Shown here: one piece after another, positions 1-10,982 of the stretch
Numbering within the stretch: position 1 is the stretch's first letter
Layout: every line of letters starts with the position of its first letter
Origin: Pogostemon cablin
Lineage: Eukaryota; Streptophyta; Magnoliopsida; Lamiales; Lamiaceae
Direction: 5' to 3'
DNA: 64,000 nucleotides
Assembly: GCA_023678885.1 (NCBI GenBank)
Contig: CM043013.1
Span: 14,788,791 to 14,852,790 of the forward strand
The notes under the pieces: model-generated
What the model saw: the letters and a program-made list of their open reading frames with translations, nothing else
Database searches by the model: none
What the model was told of the DNA's origin: nothing
Program-made: the position numbers and the translations under genes

Positions 1-233
1 ATGGCTAGATTATCCAAATTCGCTGCCATGTTGACTGTTTCTACTCCCGAATTAACTTCAGTTGTAGCTTCAATCGTCTGCGAAATCTGCTCGTCAACTT
101 TGACTCCAAAATTCAGAGCTTCAGTTGGGTCAATTGTCTTTGCCTTGCTCTTCTTCTCCTTCTTCTTTCTTGATGATGCTCCAATCTCAGGATTATACGG
201 TTCAAGATTACCTTTATTTGATCTTGTGAGCAT
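1..233 (-). CDS. gag: gag N-terminus of element H (partial)
   Basis: The start codon is the CAT at 231-233, and the frame stays open for 77 codons to the window edge. It begins MLTRSNKGNLEPYNPEIG, followed by a lysine-rich stretch and an acidic segment. The start of element E gag at 60271 is nearly the same. This is the N-terminal arm of an Athila Gag, ahead of the retrotransposon gag domain; Gag forms the cytoplasmic virus-like particle. The segment seen here has no break, but the copy cannot be judged because the rest is outside the window. Confidence 0.75.
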   Translation of the reverse strand, partial: MLTRSNKGNLEPYNPEIGASSRKKKEKKSKAKTIDPTEALNFGVKVDEQISQTIEATTEVNSGVETVNMAANLDNLA

Positions 234-320
234 ACACCTAAAACGAATAAGAGAGAAAACAACAAAACAAGGTAAATAGTCCTAATAAACTAGAAATAAC
301 AAAAAGATATTTTACGCCGT

Positions 321-337
321 CCCCGGCAACGGCGCCA
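321..337 (-). other. Primer binding site of element H (tRNA-Asp)
   Basis: Read on minus, this is TGGCGCCGTTGCCGGGG, the exact complement of the 3' end of plant tRNA-Asp(GUC) including CCA. It lies 6 bp inside the LTR. Asp priming is the usual choice of the Athila lineage. Confidence 0.9.
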
Positions 338-1340
338 TTGACTTGCTCGTATGTTCTCAACACACAATTTAATCCCCAAGTGTGAATGATATCAATTGTA
401 GTTTCGAAGGTGACCAAGTTATTATCGTACCCAAGGGACGGATAAATATCGATTCAATTATACTCTAGCAAACTAAGACTATTTGGAAATATAATAATAA
501 TGTTGAAATTGAGTAGGAACTATTAATCGAAATAACAAAAGAAAAGATAGAAGGTTGTGGTCAAACAAGATGATAGGTAGTTCGTCAGGTCATCCGGTTT
601 CATTCATTAATTCATACTTTTGTGTGTCGATGTCCGACTCTGCCTTGTGGTTTATGAACGCATCACTAACCCATGCAAATCTACTCTATAGACACAAGTA
701 GATAAGCGTTTGACACGTGTGAATATCCTCGGAGCAAGATGTATACTTTACCCCCTTTCTAGGTACTATCATAATCAATTATTTCCCGTGCACTTAGTAC
801 TCTAACCCAATTTGATCTCCCTTTGTAGGTACTATAAAGTTATACTCTTTATCCTACTTGTTAACCCGAATTCAATTCAATTAACAAATATTCATATAAG
901 ACGGTTCTAATAAGACTTCGGAATCCCTTCACTTAGAATTATAACAATAAACCCTGCTCAGTAGTGAACGCACTCAACCAATAACCATGTTATGTATTCA
1001 GACTCTACACAACGATTATTGATGCACAAAACGACTATGAGTATGGATTAAAATAGCACAATCTTATATAAACTAAACCGCAAGTAGTATTGTACGGAGT
1101 ATACACACGAAAGATAAATCAACTCATGAAACCTTCATAACCCTAGAACTACCGAAGCGGTTCTAGCCCATGATTGATCTAGGAACAATCATGGTTAGAT
1201 GGACCGATCTTACTTGAACCTCCAGCGGAGCTCTGTCACAGCCCTCCGGATGGTGGAAGATCTTCTCCTCCAATCCACGTCTCCTTATCTCCTTATGATT
1301 CTTGATCAAAAGCTATCTTTTCTTGGACTGCATGAGTCTT

Positions 1341-1350
1341 CTTTTATACT
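1341..1350 (-). promoter_or_regulatory. TATA box of the H LTR
   Basis: The minus strand reads AGTATAAAAG. The same word stands at the same place in the G (57096), E (59158) and C (41302) LTRs, downstream of the U3 repeat cluster, which supports it as the core promoter. Confidence 0.65.
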
Positions 1351-1442
1351 TGTAATCACGTCTCTAGGGCTTGGAATGGGCTTTTCAAGTGATCCCACGT
1401 GTTTTGGCCTCGAAAAATCTGGATAAGATAAGTTTCCGCACG

Positions 1443-1802
1443 TAGGTTCGACCTCGTCAAACAGGTCGAACAACTGGCCACAGGTCGAACCCCAATTCGA
1501 ACCCCGCTACTGGAAGAATTCTGCACTAGTTCGACCTCTTGAACAGGTCGAACCTCTCAGGACTTGGTCGAACCCCAGGTCGAACCTCATCACTGGACAA
1601 TTTCCGCTCCCGATTCGATCAACTGGCAAGTCGAACTCAAACGTCGTGGTCGAATCCTCTTTTCTATGAACTGGTTCGACCTTGGTTTGACCTGATGGAT
1701 AGGTCGAACCCATTGAGTCGTGGTCGAACCTTCTTCTGTAAGCTCAGCAATGCTGGTTCGACCTGCTGGAGAGGTCGAACCCTCCTCCAACCAGGTCGAC
1801 TC
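1443..1802 (-). repeat. U3 cluster of TTCGACC / GGTCGAA inverted repeats (H)
   Basis: About a dozen copies of TTCGACC or its complement lie in roughly 360 bp, spaced irregularly. Some form perfect stems: GGTTCGACCT (1755-1764) with AGGTCGAACC (1772-1781) around a 7-nt loop. The cluster begins about 180 bp inside the LTR start and is close to the cluster of element E. Confidence 0.85.
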
Positions 1803-2076
1803 TGTCTCTTCGATTCTTGGCACTTTCACTTCGATTTCGCCGTTCAAACCACTCAAAGAGCTCCAATAACACCTGATTCATGCTAATTCACAATATGTAT
1901 AGGTTTTCCACCTATTTCCACCTTCAAACTCTCTAAAACTAGCACAAAACATGATGCTAAACTTGTGAATTTACACACTAATCAATCATCTGATGCAATC
2001 TAGGCGACAACAACCTTCCCCTCATCATACGATTTCTCATAACAGGTGGTACTTGCGCTCCATGTGTTTAATTACC

Positions 2077-3950
2077 TTATGGGCTCGTAATTCCTTCATA
2101 TTTGCAACTGCACCAATTATTATAAAAATAAATTGTGATATCCTTGGGCAAACTTAGAAACACCTCAAAGTCCATCATGAAGTTTCTAGAGTCATACAGA
2201 TACTTTGGCTGCCTCATAAGCTCCAATTTATCATCTTTCCATGATGGCGTCCGGAGTCTGAAATATATTTCTATATAACATTCCTCCACATCATGGCTCA
2301 ACTTCCTAAAATTAAACACATAACCTTGAGGTGGATTTAGTGCCGTCTAATCTGGCTAAAAAATCTGAATCTACGTAATCCAGAAGAAGCAGTGAATCTG
2401 CCCAGTAAGCCTATATATAATTTGCAGTCCTTCTCAGGAACTTCATATATGTCTTACCACAGTTCATCATTCTTGTTTCGGGTTACGTTGATATCCACTG
2501 TTCATGCGTTCAGCAAAACAGATATCCGTTCTCGTGCGTAGCATTCCTTAGATTAAGCTTCCTTACTTACCAAAGCATAAGGAACCACTTTCATCACATT
2601 TATCTTCTTTTTGTGTCTCAAGACACATTCCCTTAGATAAATTCACATGCTAAACGAAGTAGGGATCGTATCATTTCATGAAGCTTGAGAAAAGCATAAC
2701 ATCCTTTCTTATGATCCATATTACCGTGATCAAAAGGATATATATTTTGCTTTTCTTAGGTCTTCATTTCATACTGCTTTATTAACCATAATCCATATGC
2801 CCGACAATACTCTTTCATTGTCTCCAATGAGCAATATATCATCTACGTATAGTACAAGAAATATCACCATGTTTCCATCACTCTTTTCAATACACAAGAC
2901 ATATCCGCGCATTGAATGAATCCATATGCCTAGATTTCCACAAGTCAATTGCATGTTTACCAGGGACCAAGTCTCACGACTCTCCCAAAACATATATTTT
3001 ATAGATTGTTGAACAACCCTCCCACTTTGACAAGGTACTACACGTAATTGTGTATCAGATGCAACATGCGATGCAGTTTACTTCAGTATATCCTCTTGTA
3101 CACTTGGTACTAATACTTAGTGTTTTTCCTCTCACTTCCTTTAGAACAACTTATACATGGGTTTGTGATTTATTATATAGTTATTTTCTAAAAAACCAGT
3201 ATTTGTGTTAACAGTCACCCTTCGATCTTTTGGACTAAATAAATCACCCTTCATTTTTCTAGGATGTCTCACAAACAGATAAACGTTTTATGAATTACTG
3301 TTTCTAGGGCATATCCATAAAATGAATTTATTCCAAATAATTCATCATCTATGTAATCATTACCATAAAAGTCTTATTCCTTCTTTCCGCCACACCATTC
3401 AGCTGGGGTATGCCTGGTATAGACAACTTGAGATTTAATCTCAACCTCTGATTAATAGTTACTAACTATCCTAAGAAGTACTCGTCATCACGATTAAATC
3501 GTAATGACTTAATATATTTTCCATGACGCTTCATTGTACCATTCTTGTAATTCTTGAATAAATCAAAGAACATAGACATGTAGTGCATCAAATAAACATA
3601 TTGGTATCTAGAATAATCTTCGAGAATTTATAACCACCTCTCGCCTGGATAATATTAGGTCCACTAGAATTAGAATGAACCAATTCCGACACATATATAT
3701 CTTTGGTTCTACTCCCCTTTGCCTTAAAAGGTAATTAATCATTTTTACTTCCAAGCAAGACTCGCAAGTCAGATAGTTTCCACTTCAGATTAACCTAATG
3801 GTCCATCAGCTATCAACTTTTGAATCCTACTCAAGTAAAATGATCTAGTCTTAAATGCCAAATATATGTTTAGTTCATATCCGAAGGTACCTTTCTCCTA
3901 CTAATATTAGAAGATGTATTATTAATTACTATTTGTTGCATCTGTAGGAT
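2077..3950 (-). pseudogene. pol: Copia A pol remnant: integrase, reverse transcriptase, RNase H
   Basis: Fragments of a copia polyprotein lie on minus in the order IN, RT, RNase H. The integrase core signature PQLNGVAERRNK reads from 3371-3410. The RT catalytic box LYVDDILLIGDN lies near 2820-2850 and is intact. RNase H words such as YVDSDF and DGTKSTS lie near 2340-2400, and the C-terminal region near 2077-2320 is broken. The frames are scattered among stops, so no polyprotein can be made. The limits are approximate; the gag and protease parts (about 4000-5000) were too decayed for me to recognise. Confidence 0.75.
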
Positions 3951-5160
3951 ATATATGATTTAAGAGTATACAAATTGTCCACCAACGTACCATAACAGAT
4001 TACAACTCTATCCTTCATTATAATGACCATGTCATTTAAATAAAATGGAGTATCCATCCATTAATGCATAGAAATCGAAATCAAATTCTTTCTATGAAAA
4101 CGTACGTAAAGATAATTTCTCATAATCAAACATCTACTCATATCATTAGATATATAAACAACTCCCACTGCAATAGCCACTATTCATGTAGTTTTACCCA
4201 TGTCATAACAATCTTATCCTCACTTAGTAATAAACATTTAGTGATTCCAGTATCTACACACTTCGTGTCAGTAGATGCTATCACTAATCATGTTTAAACA
4301 ACTAGTAAATAAGATATAAAACTTGTTCACATTATGATGAAAATGGCTTTCCTTTGCCACATATTTTGTCAGAAGTTTCCCACCATAAACGTCCTCTTGT
4401 AATTCTGGTGGAACTTACTCAAAACATCTAGGCAATTATTAAGAATAAAATTGACTTAAGTTTCCCCTTCAACTACTATTCCATGTATTTCCAATTCATT
4501 CATCAAATTCAATCATGACATACCGCCTTTTAATTTACTCAAGTATCCGAAGAGTTACATAAGACCATCATATTTCTATGAACCTCTCATCTCTTCACTA
4601 GAGACTTTAATAGGCATCATGAGACGTCATTTGTGAGAACTCACATATATTTTCTTAAGCAGTAAAATTCAAAACCAAGATTCTATTCAAATCATCTATT
4701 GGACCATTAAATATAATTTCTTTTAGTTAACAATAAGTGAAATAAAAAGCATTCGAAATTATAGAGAATCATGAATAAATACGCCGATCAAATCTTTGAA
4801 TTTTATTCTTTTATATTGATTTCCTCAAAACAATATAAAAATAAAATTCACCGACATCTCAAGCACCGTGAGTATGCAAGCCACGTTAGTATGGATGTTT
4901 ACAAACCCGAACATTTACAAGAGAAGGTTTATCCATTAATTTCATTTGTCAACCTAACTTTATGATAAAATAATTAATAGTCGGTTATTTTTTAGCCATG
5001 CAAATAAAAGCAGTGACTCCGTTGGGGAGGGTACTTATTATTTACACCTAAGTGTATACCATTATTTGATCTCAAGTTCGCTGCCCAAGCTTATGTGCCT
5101 TACTGTTGGAGAAGTACACACGCGCTCAGATAACTTTCTACAACCATCAATTATATAAGT

Positions 5161-5361
5161 TTATACTAGTGAACCGCATATAAACTCATCCGTTAGGGAG
5201 GAAGGCACTATAGCCAACGCGCATGTTCATATGCATCACATTACAAATAATAATTATTTAAAGAAGTCTGTACCAGTGATCCGTGAATAAACTTATCCGT
5301 TAGGAAGGAAGGCACTATAACCGACGCGCAAGTTTATTCACATCACTTTACAAATCAATAA
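5161..5361 (-). repeat. Tandem hairpin units in the copia A leader
   Basis: Two related units of about 93 bp (5161-5253 and 5269-5361) share a conserved core around TCCGTTAG and GAAGGCACTATA. Each core is flanked by arms that pair. In unit 2 the arms are GTGAATAAACTT and AAGTTTATTCAC, a perfect 12-bp stem. In unit 1 they are GCATATAAAC and GTTCATATGC, one mismatch. A weaker third core lies at about 5012-5040. Copia B has the same two units at 47371-47572 with different stem sequences. Confidence 0.75.
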
Positions 5362-5639
5362 TGGAGGCCATGAGAATTAATTTCCAATCCCCTCTCCCAC
5401 TTAGTATTTTAACACCGAGGGTTTTTACATGCATATAATATTCAAAATAAAATACGCAACTTAGAATGCTCATATTACGGCACATAAGAAAGTAAATCCC
5501 AGAGAATCATACATACATATATAACAATAATCAAATAATTAAATTAATTATTAATAATTATATATCAGCGAATTCGATTGTTCGCAACCAAGCACGAATG
5601 TCAGTAAAGACCTCCAGATTATAAAATTTTCAAAAATAT

Positions 5640-5820
5640 CTAGATTATCAAAATTTTTGAAACCATCGATATCGACCATCGATATCGTCTAGATTATTAA
5701 AATCATTGATATCGATCAGATTATCAGATTTCCAAAATTTTGAGATTATCATATTTTTGAAACTATCGATATTGACCATCGATATTGTCCAGATTATTAA
5801 AATCATCGATATCAATATGC
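5640..5820. repeat. Two ATCGATAT-rich repeat units
   Basis: A segment of about 60 bp with the palindromes ATCGAT and GATATC occurs twice, near 5656-5717 and 5753-5815. It lies in the long leader of copia A. I do not see it in copia B, so it seems private to this copy. No function is apparent. Confidence 0.6.
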
Positions 5821-6103
5821 AACCATATATAAAAATAATTGACAATTAAATCAATTATAGCAGTTATATATTAGGAATTAATTCGCCAAAATTTGGATGT
5901 CTTATCTAACACTCCAGCTATACATGCATATAATATAACAAATATAATATGCAACTTAGCACGCTTCTATTTAATACAGTAAATCAAATAGAACATGCAT
6001 ATCATATATAACAATAATTGACAAATAAACCAATTAAAGCAGTTATATATCTCGAATTAAATGCGAAAATCATCGACAATGAGGCCGGACAACACCTGTT
6101 TGT

Positions 6104-6570
6104 ATGACAAGCCAACCAAGAATTGCGCCGTGTGCCGTGCCATCCGCGCACTGCACCTGCCATGTGCCGTGCGCCAAGCCAACCCGTGCGCCAAGCCAAG
6201 CACACACTGAACCTGCCATGTGCTGTACCACCCGCGCACTGCACCTGCCATGTGCCGTGCGCCAAGCCAATCACGCACTGCGTCTGTCGTGCACCAAGCC
6301 AAGCATGCACTGCACTTGCCGTATGCCGTGCCACCCACGCACTGCACCTGCCAAGTGCCATGCACCAAGCCAACCCCGCACTGCACCTGTCGTGTGCCGT
6401 GCCACCGTGCACTGTGCCCGTGTGATGTGCCACCGCGCATTGCACCTGCCATGTGTCGTGCCACCCGCACACTGTACCTGTCATGTGCCGTGCCACCACG
6501 CACTGTGCCTTTAGTGTGCCGTGCCACCCGCACACTGCCGTGCCACTGTGCACTCCTGCCGTGTGCCATG
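6104..6570. repeat. GC-rich minisatellite in the copia A leader
   Basis: About 470 bp of irregular tandem repeats are built on CACTGCACCTGCCATGTGCCG with spacers such as CCACC or CCAAGCCAA. It is far richer in GC than its surroundings. It sits 240-700 bp downstream of the primer site, so it would be in the 5' leader of the RNA. Long open frames cross it on both strands, but they are by-products of the repeat (His, Cys and Trp rich on minus). Copia B has unrelated sequence at the matching place. Confidence 0.85.
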
Positions 6571-6807
6571 TGACCTGAGCACGGCTCTTGCCGAGCACCA
6601 CTTCGCCTTCTCTAGGCTTGTTACTCCGGCCATGAATTGATAAATAGGCTTCATCGATTCTCTCACAAGGCCATCGACAAAATAGGGTACGCATGTATAA
6701 TAAAATAACACCAAAACACTAATCTCATGTGATTCTAATTTCAAAAATTAAATCACATAAATACATAAACCCTAGCCTAACGTGTCGCGCTTCACTACAA
6801 AACCGAA

Positions 6808-6819
6808 GCTCTGATACCA
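6808..6819 (-). other. Primer binding site of copia A (initiator tRNA-Met)
   Basis: Read on minus, this is TGGTATCAGAGC, the standard plant copia site complementary to initiator tRNA-Met. It lies 2 bp inside the LTR. Confidence 0.92.
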
Positions 6820-6821
6820 AT

Positions 6822-8041
6822 TATTGGCGTTCGATCATTTGGTTAGCGTAACCCATTATGGTTCCATACGATTCTACTGCAGTGGAAGCAAAAGAGTAGA
6901 ATTATATTTCCTTTCACCAGGGTCGATGTAGAGGATGATCAGCAGCAGCAGTAAATGACCTTCCGATCTTCTGCTGTATTCTCAAGTCTAATTTTGACGT
7001 CGTGTGGACGACGATCTTCAAGATCTCTTCAATTTTCTATCCTCCATTTTCTCTCACGTTTTTAGGAACAAAAAAAAATTAGTTAGGGATCCAGATAAGA
7101 TGAGGTGACTTATATACATGGACTACAACAGGGACCAGGAGGAGAAATTGGGTTAGGCCTCCATTGGGCTTAAGTATCTAAGCTTAGCCCAAAGCTTATA
7201 CTTAAGTCCAATAATAATAATATAGTCCACTAAAATATTATTACTGCACTGCCTTTCCAATCCCCAAATTTTTTTTTGGGCTCTTTCTTATTATGAGCCC
7301 GTTAGTCTTCCCATGTTTAAGATATACAATGTTCGTTAATTAATTAAGTTACTAACAACTCCATTAATTAATATCTCATCTAAGAGTAGTACCACTCAAC
7401 CTCATTATCATGCCGAAATTAATCCACCTACAGAGTTTATGTGATAATCCTTATGAGCTCCTTAAGGAGACATCATCAATCTATGATGGACACGGATTCC
7501 TTCTACAATTAACAGCACACCATAGAGACAACACTACTTTCCAACTCACCGAGTTTGTTGATTTAATTACATGTAAATCTCACCCATTGATGAATCAAAG
7601 AAATACATACTACCCTACGTGTCGAGGTTATTGTATAGGGATTAAGAGCACGAACATCCATAATAACTGAGATCAAGTTCTCCTATAAGTCAATATAAGT
7701 CAAACGATCTCAAGCGGTCCTGCTCAATACACACAAAGTGCACTAACGTGATTCTATAGCCAAGACAAACTAATACCAAATCACACTACAACCATCCTGT
7801 TTGAGAGTCCCCGTCTCTCTCGGTTGTGAGTATCTGTTTATACTTATAAGAAAACTGATAATATGATCTTCCACGTGCTGTCGCACAACATATTATCTAC
7901 AGTATAAAGTAAGTGGACTATTGCATCGAACATAAAATTAAATTATAAGATGCAATCATTTGATCATATGATTCTCATTTCAAATTAAATTGTTTAAACA
8001 TTGTTCATACAAAAGCTATACTTTTAGTATACAATCTAACA
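6822..8041 (-). repeat. 5' LTR of copia A
   Basis: This 1220-bp LTR matches both copia B LTRs along its length. In plus reading it starts TATTGGCG (TG mutated to TA) and ends CTAACA. The sequence right after it, AAAAC, is the expected target duplication; its partner is left of the window or lost with the 3' LTR. Confidence 0.9.
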
Positions 8042-8054
8042 AAAACGTCCATCA
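8042..8054 (+). repeat. Last 13 bp of the C 5' LTR
   Basis: AAAACGTCCATCA matches the end of the G LTR (AAAACGCTCATCA) and is followed by the primer site. The rest of this LTR was displaced by the copia A insertion. Confidence 0.85.
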
Positions 8055-8060
8055 AGTTTC

Positions 8061-8079
8061 TGGTGCCGTTGCCGGGGAC
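8061..8079 (+). other. Primer binding site of element C (tRNA-Asp)
   Basis: TGGTGCCGTTGCCGGGGAC is the Athila Asp-tRNA site with one mismatch (GGCGCC changed to GGTGCC). Confidence 0.88.
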
Positions 8080-8167
8080 AGTTGTTTATATCAATTCTAT
8101 TATTTCTAGTTTGATTGAAACTACTCCATACTTGTTTTTATTTTCTAACACTTAATTTTTCTTAAGT

Positions 8168-10982
8168 GTATGCACACTATATCGAAGGGAGCAACATTAT
8201 TGCCTTTTGATCCAAAAATTGGAGCACCATCAAGGAAAAAAAAGGGGAAAGAAGAAGAAGAACAAGAACGTGAAAGCAACCAAAACACTTGATATAAGAG
8301 TTGAAGTTGAAGCACCGAACTTAGAAATGATTGAATCTACAACTGGAGACAAGTCGAAGTAGAAGCAATCAACATGGCCGGCATAGAGAGGCCAAATTTG
8401 GATAATGTTACCATCCGTGAAGTCTTTAAGAACCACGCAGGGGGCAACTTGGGGCTATTAAGAGAGCGTGGAGCCGATGTGGATTTGATCTTTACCCTGC
8501 TCTTATCAGCATGATCGAAAGGAATCCTTTCTCTGAGGGAAATTTTGAAGGTCCTCAACAACATCTGAATAAGTTCCTGGAGTATGCTAGTACACAAAAG
8601 AGCACAGAAGATCATGAATATGCAAGGAGGATCATATTATTTAATTCTCGCTCACTGAAAGAGCGAGAGATTGGTATGACACTCTTAGTTCTGCTAATTG
8701 TACTACACGAGACCATTTAAAGTTGAAATACTTGGAGCGATACATGCCACCTTCAAAGGTGTTTAAGATGAAACAAGATATTCATCAATTCATGATTGGT
8801 CAAGGAGAGAAGTTCCATGAAGCCTGGGATAGATTCAAGGACATGCTTCGAAGGTGTCTGCAGCATGGAATGTCAAAAGCTCAATACATCAGTGCTTTCT
8901 ACAATGGGTTGGATTGTGATTCTCGGGTTCTATTTAATGCTTCATCAAGTGGAGCATTACTTGCTAAGACATCCGTTGAATACAAAAAGCTCTTTGAAGA
9001 TATTTTGATGAATTCAAGAGATTGGCCTACTGATAGAGTGAGGAAAACCTATATCCTTGGAAAGGTAGCGCAAGTCAAACACACTATGGTGAAGTCGAGT
9101 GGAAAAGATGAGATCATCTCTAGTTTGGCAAATATCAACAAGCTACTTGAATCTCAGCAGAAGCAGATTATAGAGTTGTCATAGAGAGTACCAATGATGC
9201 AGCAGCAGGAGGTTGGTGAAGATAGATCAATTCAAGAGGAGTAGAAGAGGCTAACTATGCCATGGGACAAAGTATTCAATAGACTAGGTATCAAAAACAA
9301 GGAAATAAGAATTATCAAGAGAACTACAACAATCGTGGTTCTCCGAGTAAGTACCAACAACCAAGAAGATAGGAATTTTCATGGAGCAATCCGAAAGCAG
9401 CAGTACAACCTCCTATTGGTGTTGATCTTGGTGCTAAGATCGAAGAAGGAAAACCTAGTTTGGAGGATAATGTGAACCGTTAAGTGCTAAGAATGGTGCA
9501 AGGGTGGATCGTATGGAAAAGAAGATATACTCAAATGATGATGAGTTGACTAAGCGGATGAAAGACCTTTCATTATTGATGGGAGAGGTGACGGGAAATG
9601 GGCACAAGCTGACACAAAAAATTGAGAAGGGAAAATTTCCATCTCAAAGTATCACGAATCCAAAATCTTATAATGCCATCACACTGAGGTCCCAACACAA
9701 TATTAAGTTCTAATGAAGCCGATGGGCGAAAACAAAGGTAGCACAAGCCAGCTCCATCGCAGCTCTACCAACCTTCTTAATCGAGCTATGGTCGAGCAAC
9801 ACTGCAAAAAATAGAGAAACAATACTCTCTTTTTAGGCTCACAGCTTGGCCAAAACATTCAAGCTCAACCAAACACCACTGGTCAAGTTATGGTCGAGCT
9901 GCTTACTGTTGAGCCGAAAAATATGTTCAGTTTATAGAACACCAGCTTGACTAATCTATTCTAGCTCAACCAGACATCACTGGTCGAGCTATGGTGGAGC
10001 CATCACTTTTTGAACTGAATAGGCAGATTTCATTTTCAGAGACCCAGCTCGACCAAACCACTCTGGTCGAGCTGTGGTCAAGCCGCAGTAGTCGAATCCA
10101 GTTTCTGTGCTAAATCCTACACCTGTTATTCAGAACACTCCAGTACCATCACAAGAGCAGAATACTAAGCTGATAAAAGAGAAAAAGTGGGAAAGAGCCA
10201 AGAGATTGAGAGCCGAGAAGGATAAATCAAAGGAGGTTGAACGTGACAAATGGGGAATCCCTAAGATAAAGATACCTCTTCCATTTCCTTTTAGGTTAGT
10301 GAAGAAGTGATTGGAAGATAAGTTTAAGAGATTTCAGGATGTCATGAACAAGATAAAATTGAACATTCCTTTCTCTCAAGCAATCATGGATATGCCATAT
10401 TATGCGCGATTCTTAAAGGATATCATATTGAAGAAGAGGAGCTTGAATGGAGTTGAAACTGTCAATCTATCAGAGAACTGCAGCTCGATCATTTAGAGGA
10501 AGCTACCAGAAAAGTTGAAGGATCCGGGGAGCTTCACGATTCTATGTGAAATTGGAAAGGGGTCGGTATGAAAAGCTTTGGGCGATCTTGGTGCGAGCAT
10601 CAACTTGATGCCCTTGTCTATATTCAAGAAGCTAAGTGTGGCTTGCTCCCACAATAATGGCTCTATAATTGGCGGATAGGTCTATGACCTTTTCGAAGGG
10701 TGTGATAGAAGACGTACTTGTGAAAGTAGAGATGCTTATCTTTCCTGTGGATTTTCTTGTGCTAGAGATGGAAGATGACAAGGATAATGTCCCTCTTATC
10801 TTAGGGAGGTCGTTCCTTGCCACTACTGGAGCTATGATTGATGTACAAATGGGGAGCATAGACTCCGTATAGATAAAAAAGAGGTTCTTTTCAACCTCGA
10901 TAAAGCAATGAAGATGCCTATAGAGACAAAGTGTTACAACATTGATATGGTGGAGGAGATTATAAAAGAAGATATGACCCTA
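8168..10982 (+). pseudogene. gag-pro: gag and protease remnant of element C
   Basis: The frame starts MHTISKGATLLPFDPKIG at 8168 and breaks soon after. The gag core is clear in 8511-9184: MIERNPFSEGNF, then FKMKQDIHQFMIGQGEKFHE and FYNGLDCDSRVLFNASSSG. A glycine/asparagine-rich part near 9250-9400 has no zinc knuckle. After the repeat cluster (9735-10095) the frame resumes with KKWERAKRLRAEK and a PFSQAIMDMPYYARFLKDI stretch (10330-10430). The protease region follows (DLGA near 10580, PLILGRSFLATTGAMIDV near 10790-10850). Stops and frameshifts interrupt it throughout. It ends at the insertion of element D. Confidence 0.85.
9735..10095 (+). repeat. Inverted-repeat cluster inside C gag (GGTCGAGC type)
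   Basis: Repeated CTCGACC and GGTCGAGC words fill the spacer between gag and protease. The stem CAGCTCGACCA (10045-10055) with TGGTCGAGCTG (10064-10074) is identical to one in the C 3' LTR (41171-41181 with 41191-41201). Confidence 0.85.

Larger units (their letters stand above)
1..1984 (-). mobile_element. Athila-lineage Ty3/gypsy element H, 5' end only
   Basis: This is the 5' part of a minus-strand LTR retrotransposon: the start of gag, the primer site and a full 5' LTR; the rest lies left of the window. Its right end is a clean LTR terminus that abuts copia internal sequence, so it is nested in copia A. The LTR, primer site and gag start closely resemble element E at the right end of the window, so the two belong to one subfamily. 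A 5-bp target duplication starting ATCAT (1985-1989) should be found beyond its other LTR, outside the window. Confidence 0.9.
344..1984 (-). repeat. 5' LTR of element H
   Basis: The LTR is 1641 bp and is bounded by TG and CA in minus orientation. It begins like the E LTR (TGATTAGTGTGTAAATTCAC) and ends before the tRNA-Asp primer site. It contains the U3 inverted-repeat cluster (1443-1802), a TATA box (1341-1350) and the R-U5 half shared with the C, G and E LTRs. Only one LTR is inside the window, so LTR-LTR divergence cannot be read. Confidence 0.9.
1985..8041 (-). mobile_element. Ty1/copia element A (3' end missing from window)
   Basis: This is a minus-strand copia element: 5' LTR at 6822-8041, an initiator-Met primer site, a long leader and degraded pol. 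Its 3' end is cut off because element H inserted into it at 1984/1985. It is the same family as copia B, with matching LTR, RNase H, RT and IN sequence throughout. Its right end CTAACA abuts the last 13 bp of the C 5' LTR, so copia A is nested in C. Many stops and frameshifts show that it is inactive. Confidence 0.9.

Noticed and set aside
1..279. Plus-strand open frame at the left edge (and its mirror on minus at 60225-60503)
   Set aside because: It is the antisense shadow of the gag N-terminus of H and E; the sense frames have the conserved start.
321..337. tRNA-Asp sequence that could be taken for a tRNA gene (also at 8061, 21722, 33858, 58073, 60164)
   Set aside because: Only the 17-19 nt complement of the tRNA 3' end is present, next to an LTR; there is no cloverleaf.
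6002..6694. Long open frames (100-230 codons) on both strands over the GC-rich repeat
   Set aside because: They follow from a stop-poor tandem repeat, have no matching frame in copia B, and lie in the leader.
9735..10095. Inverted-repeat clusters as a CRISPR-like array
   Set aside because: Repeat spacing and length are irregular, the units are short palindromes, and this is a plant genome with no cas genes.
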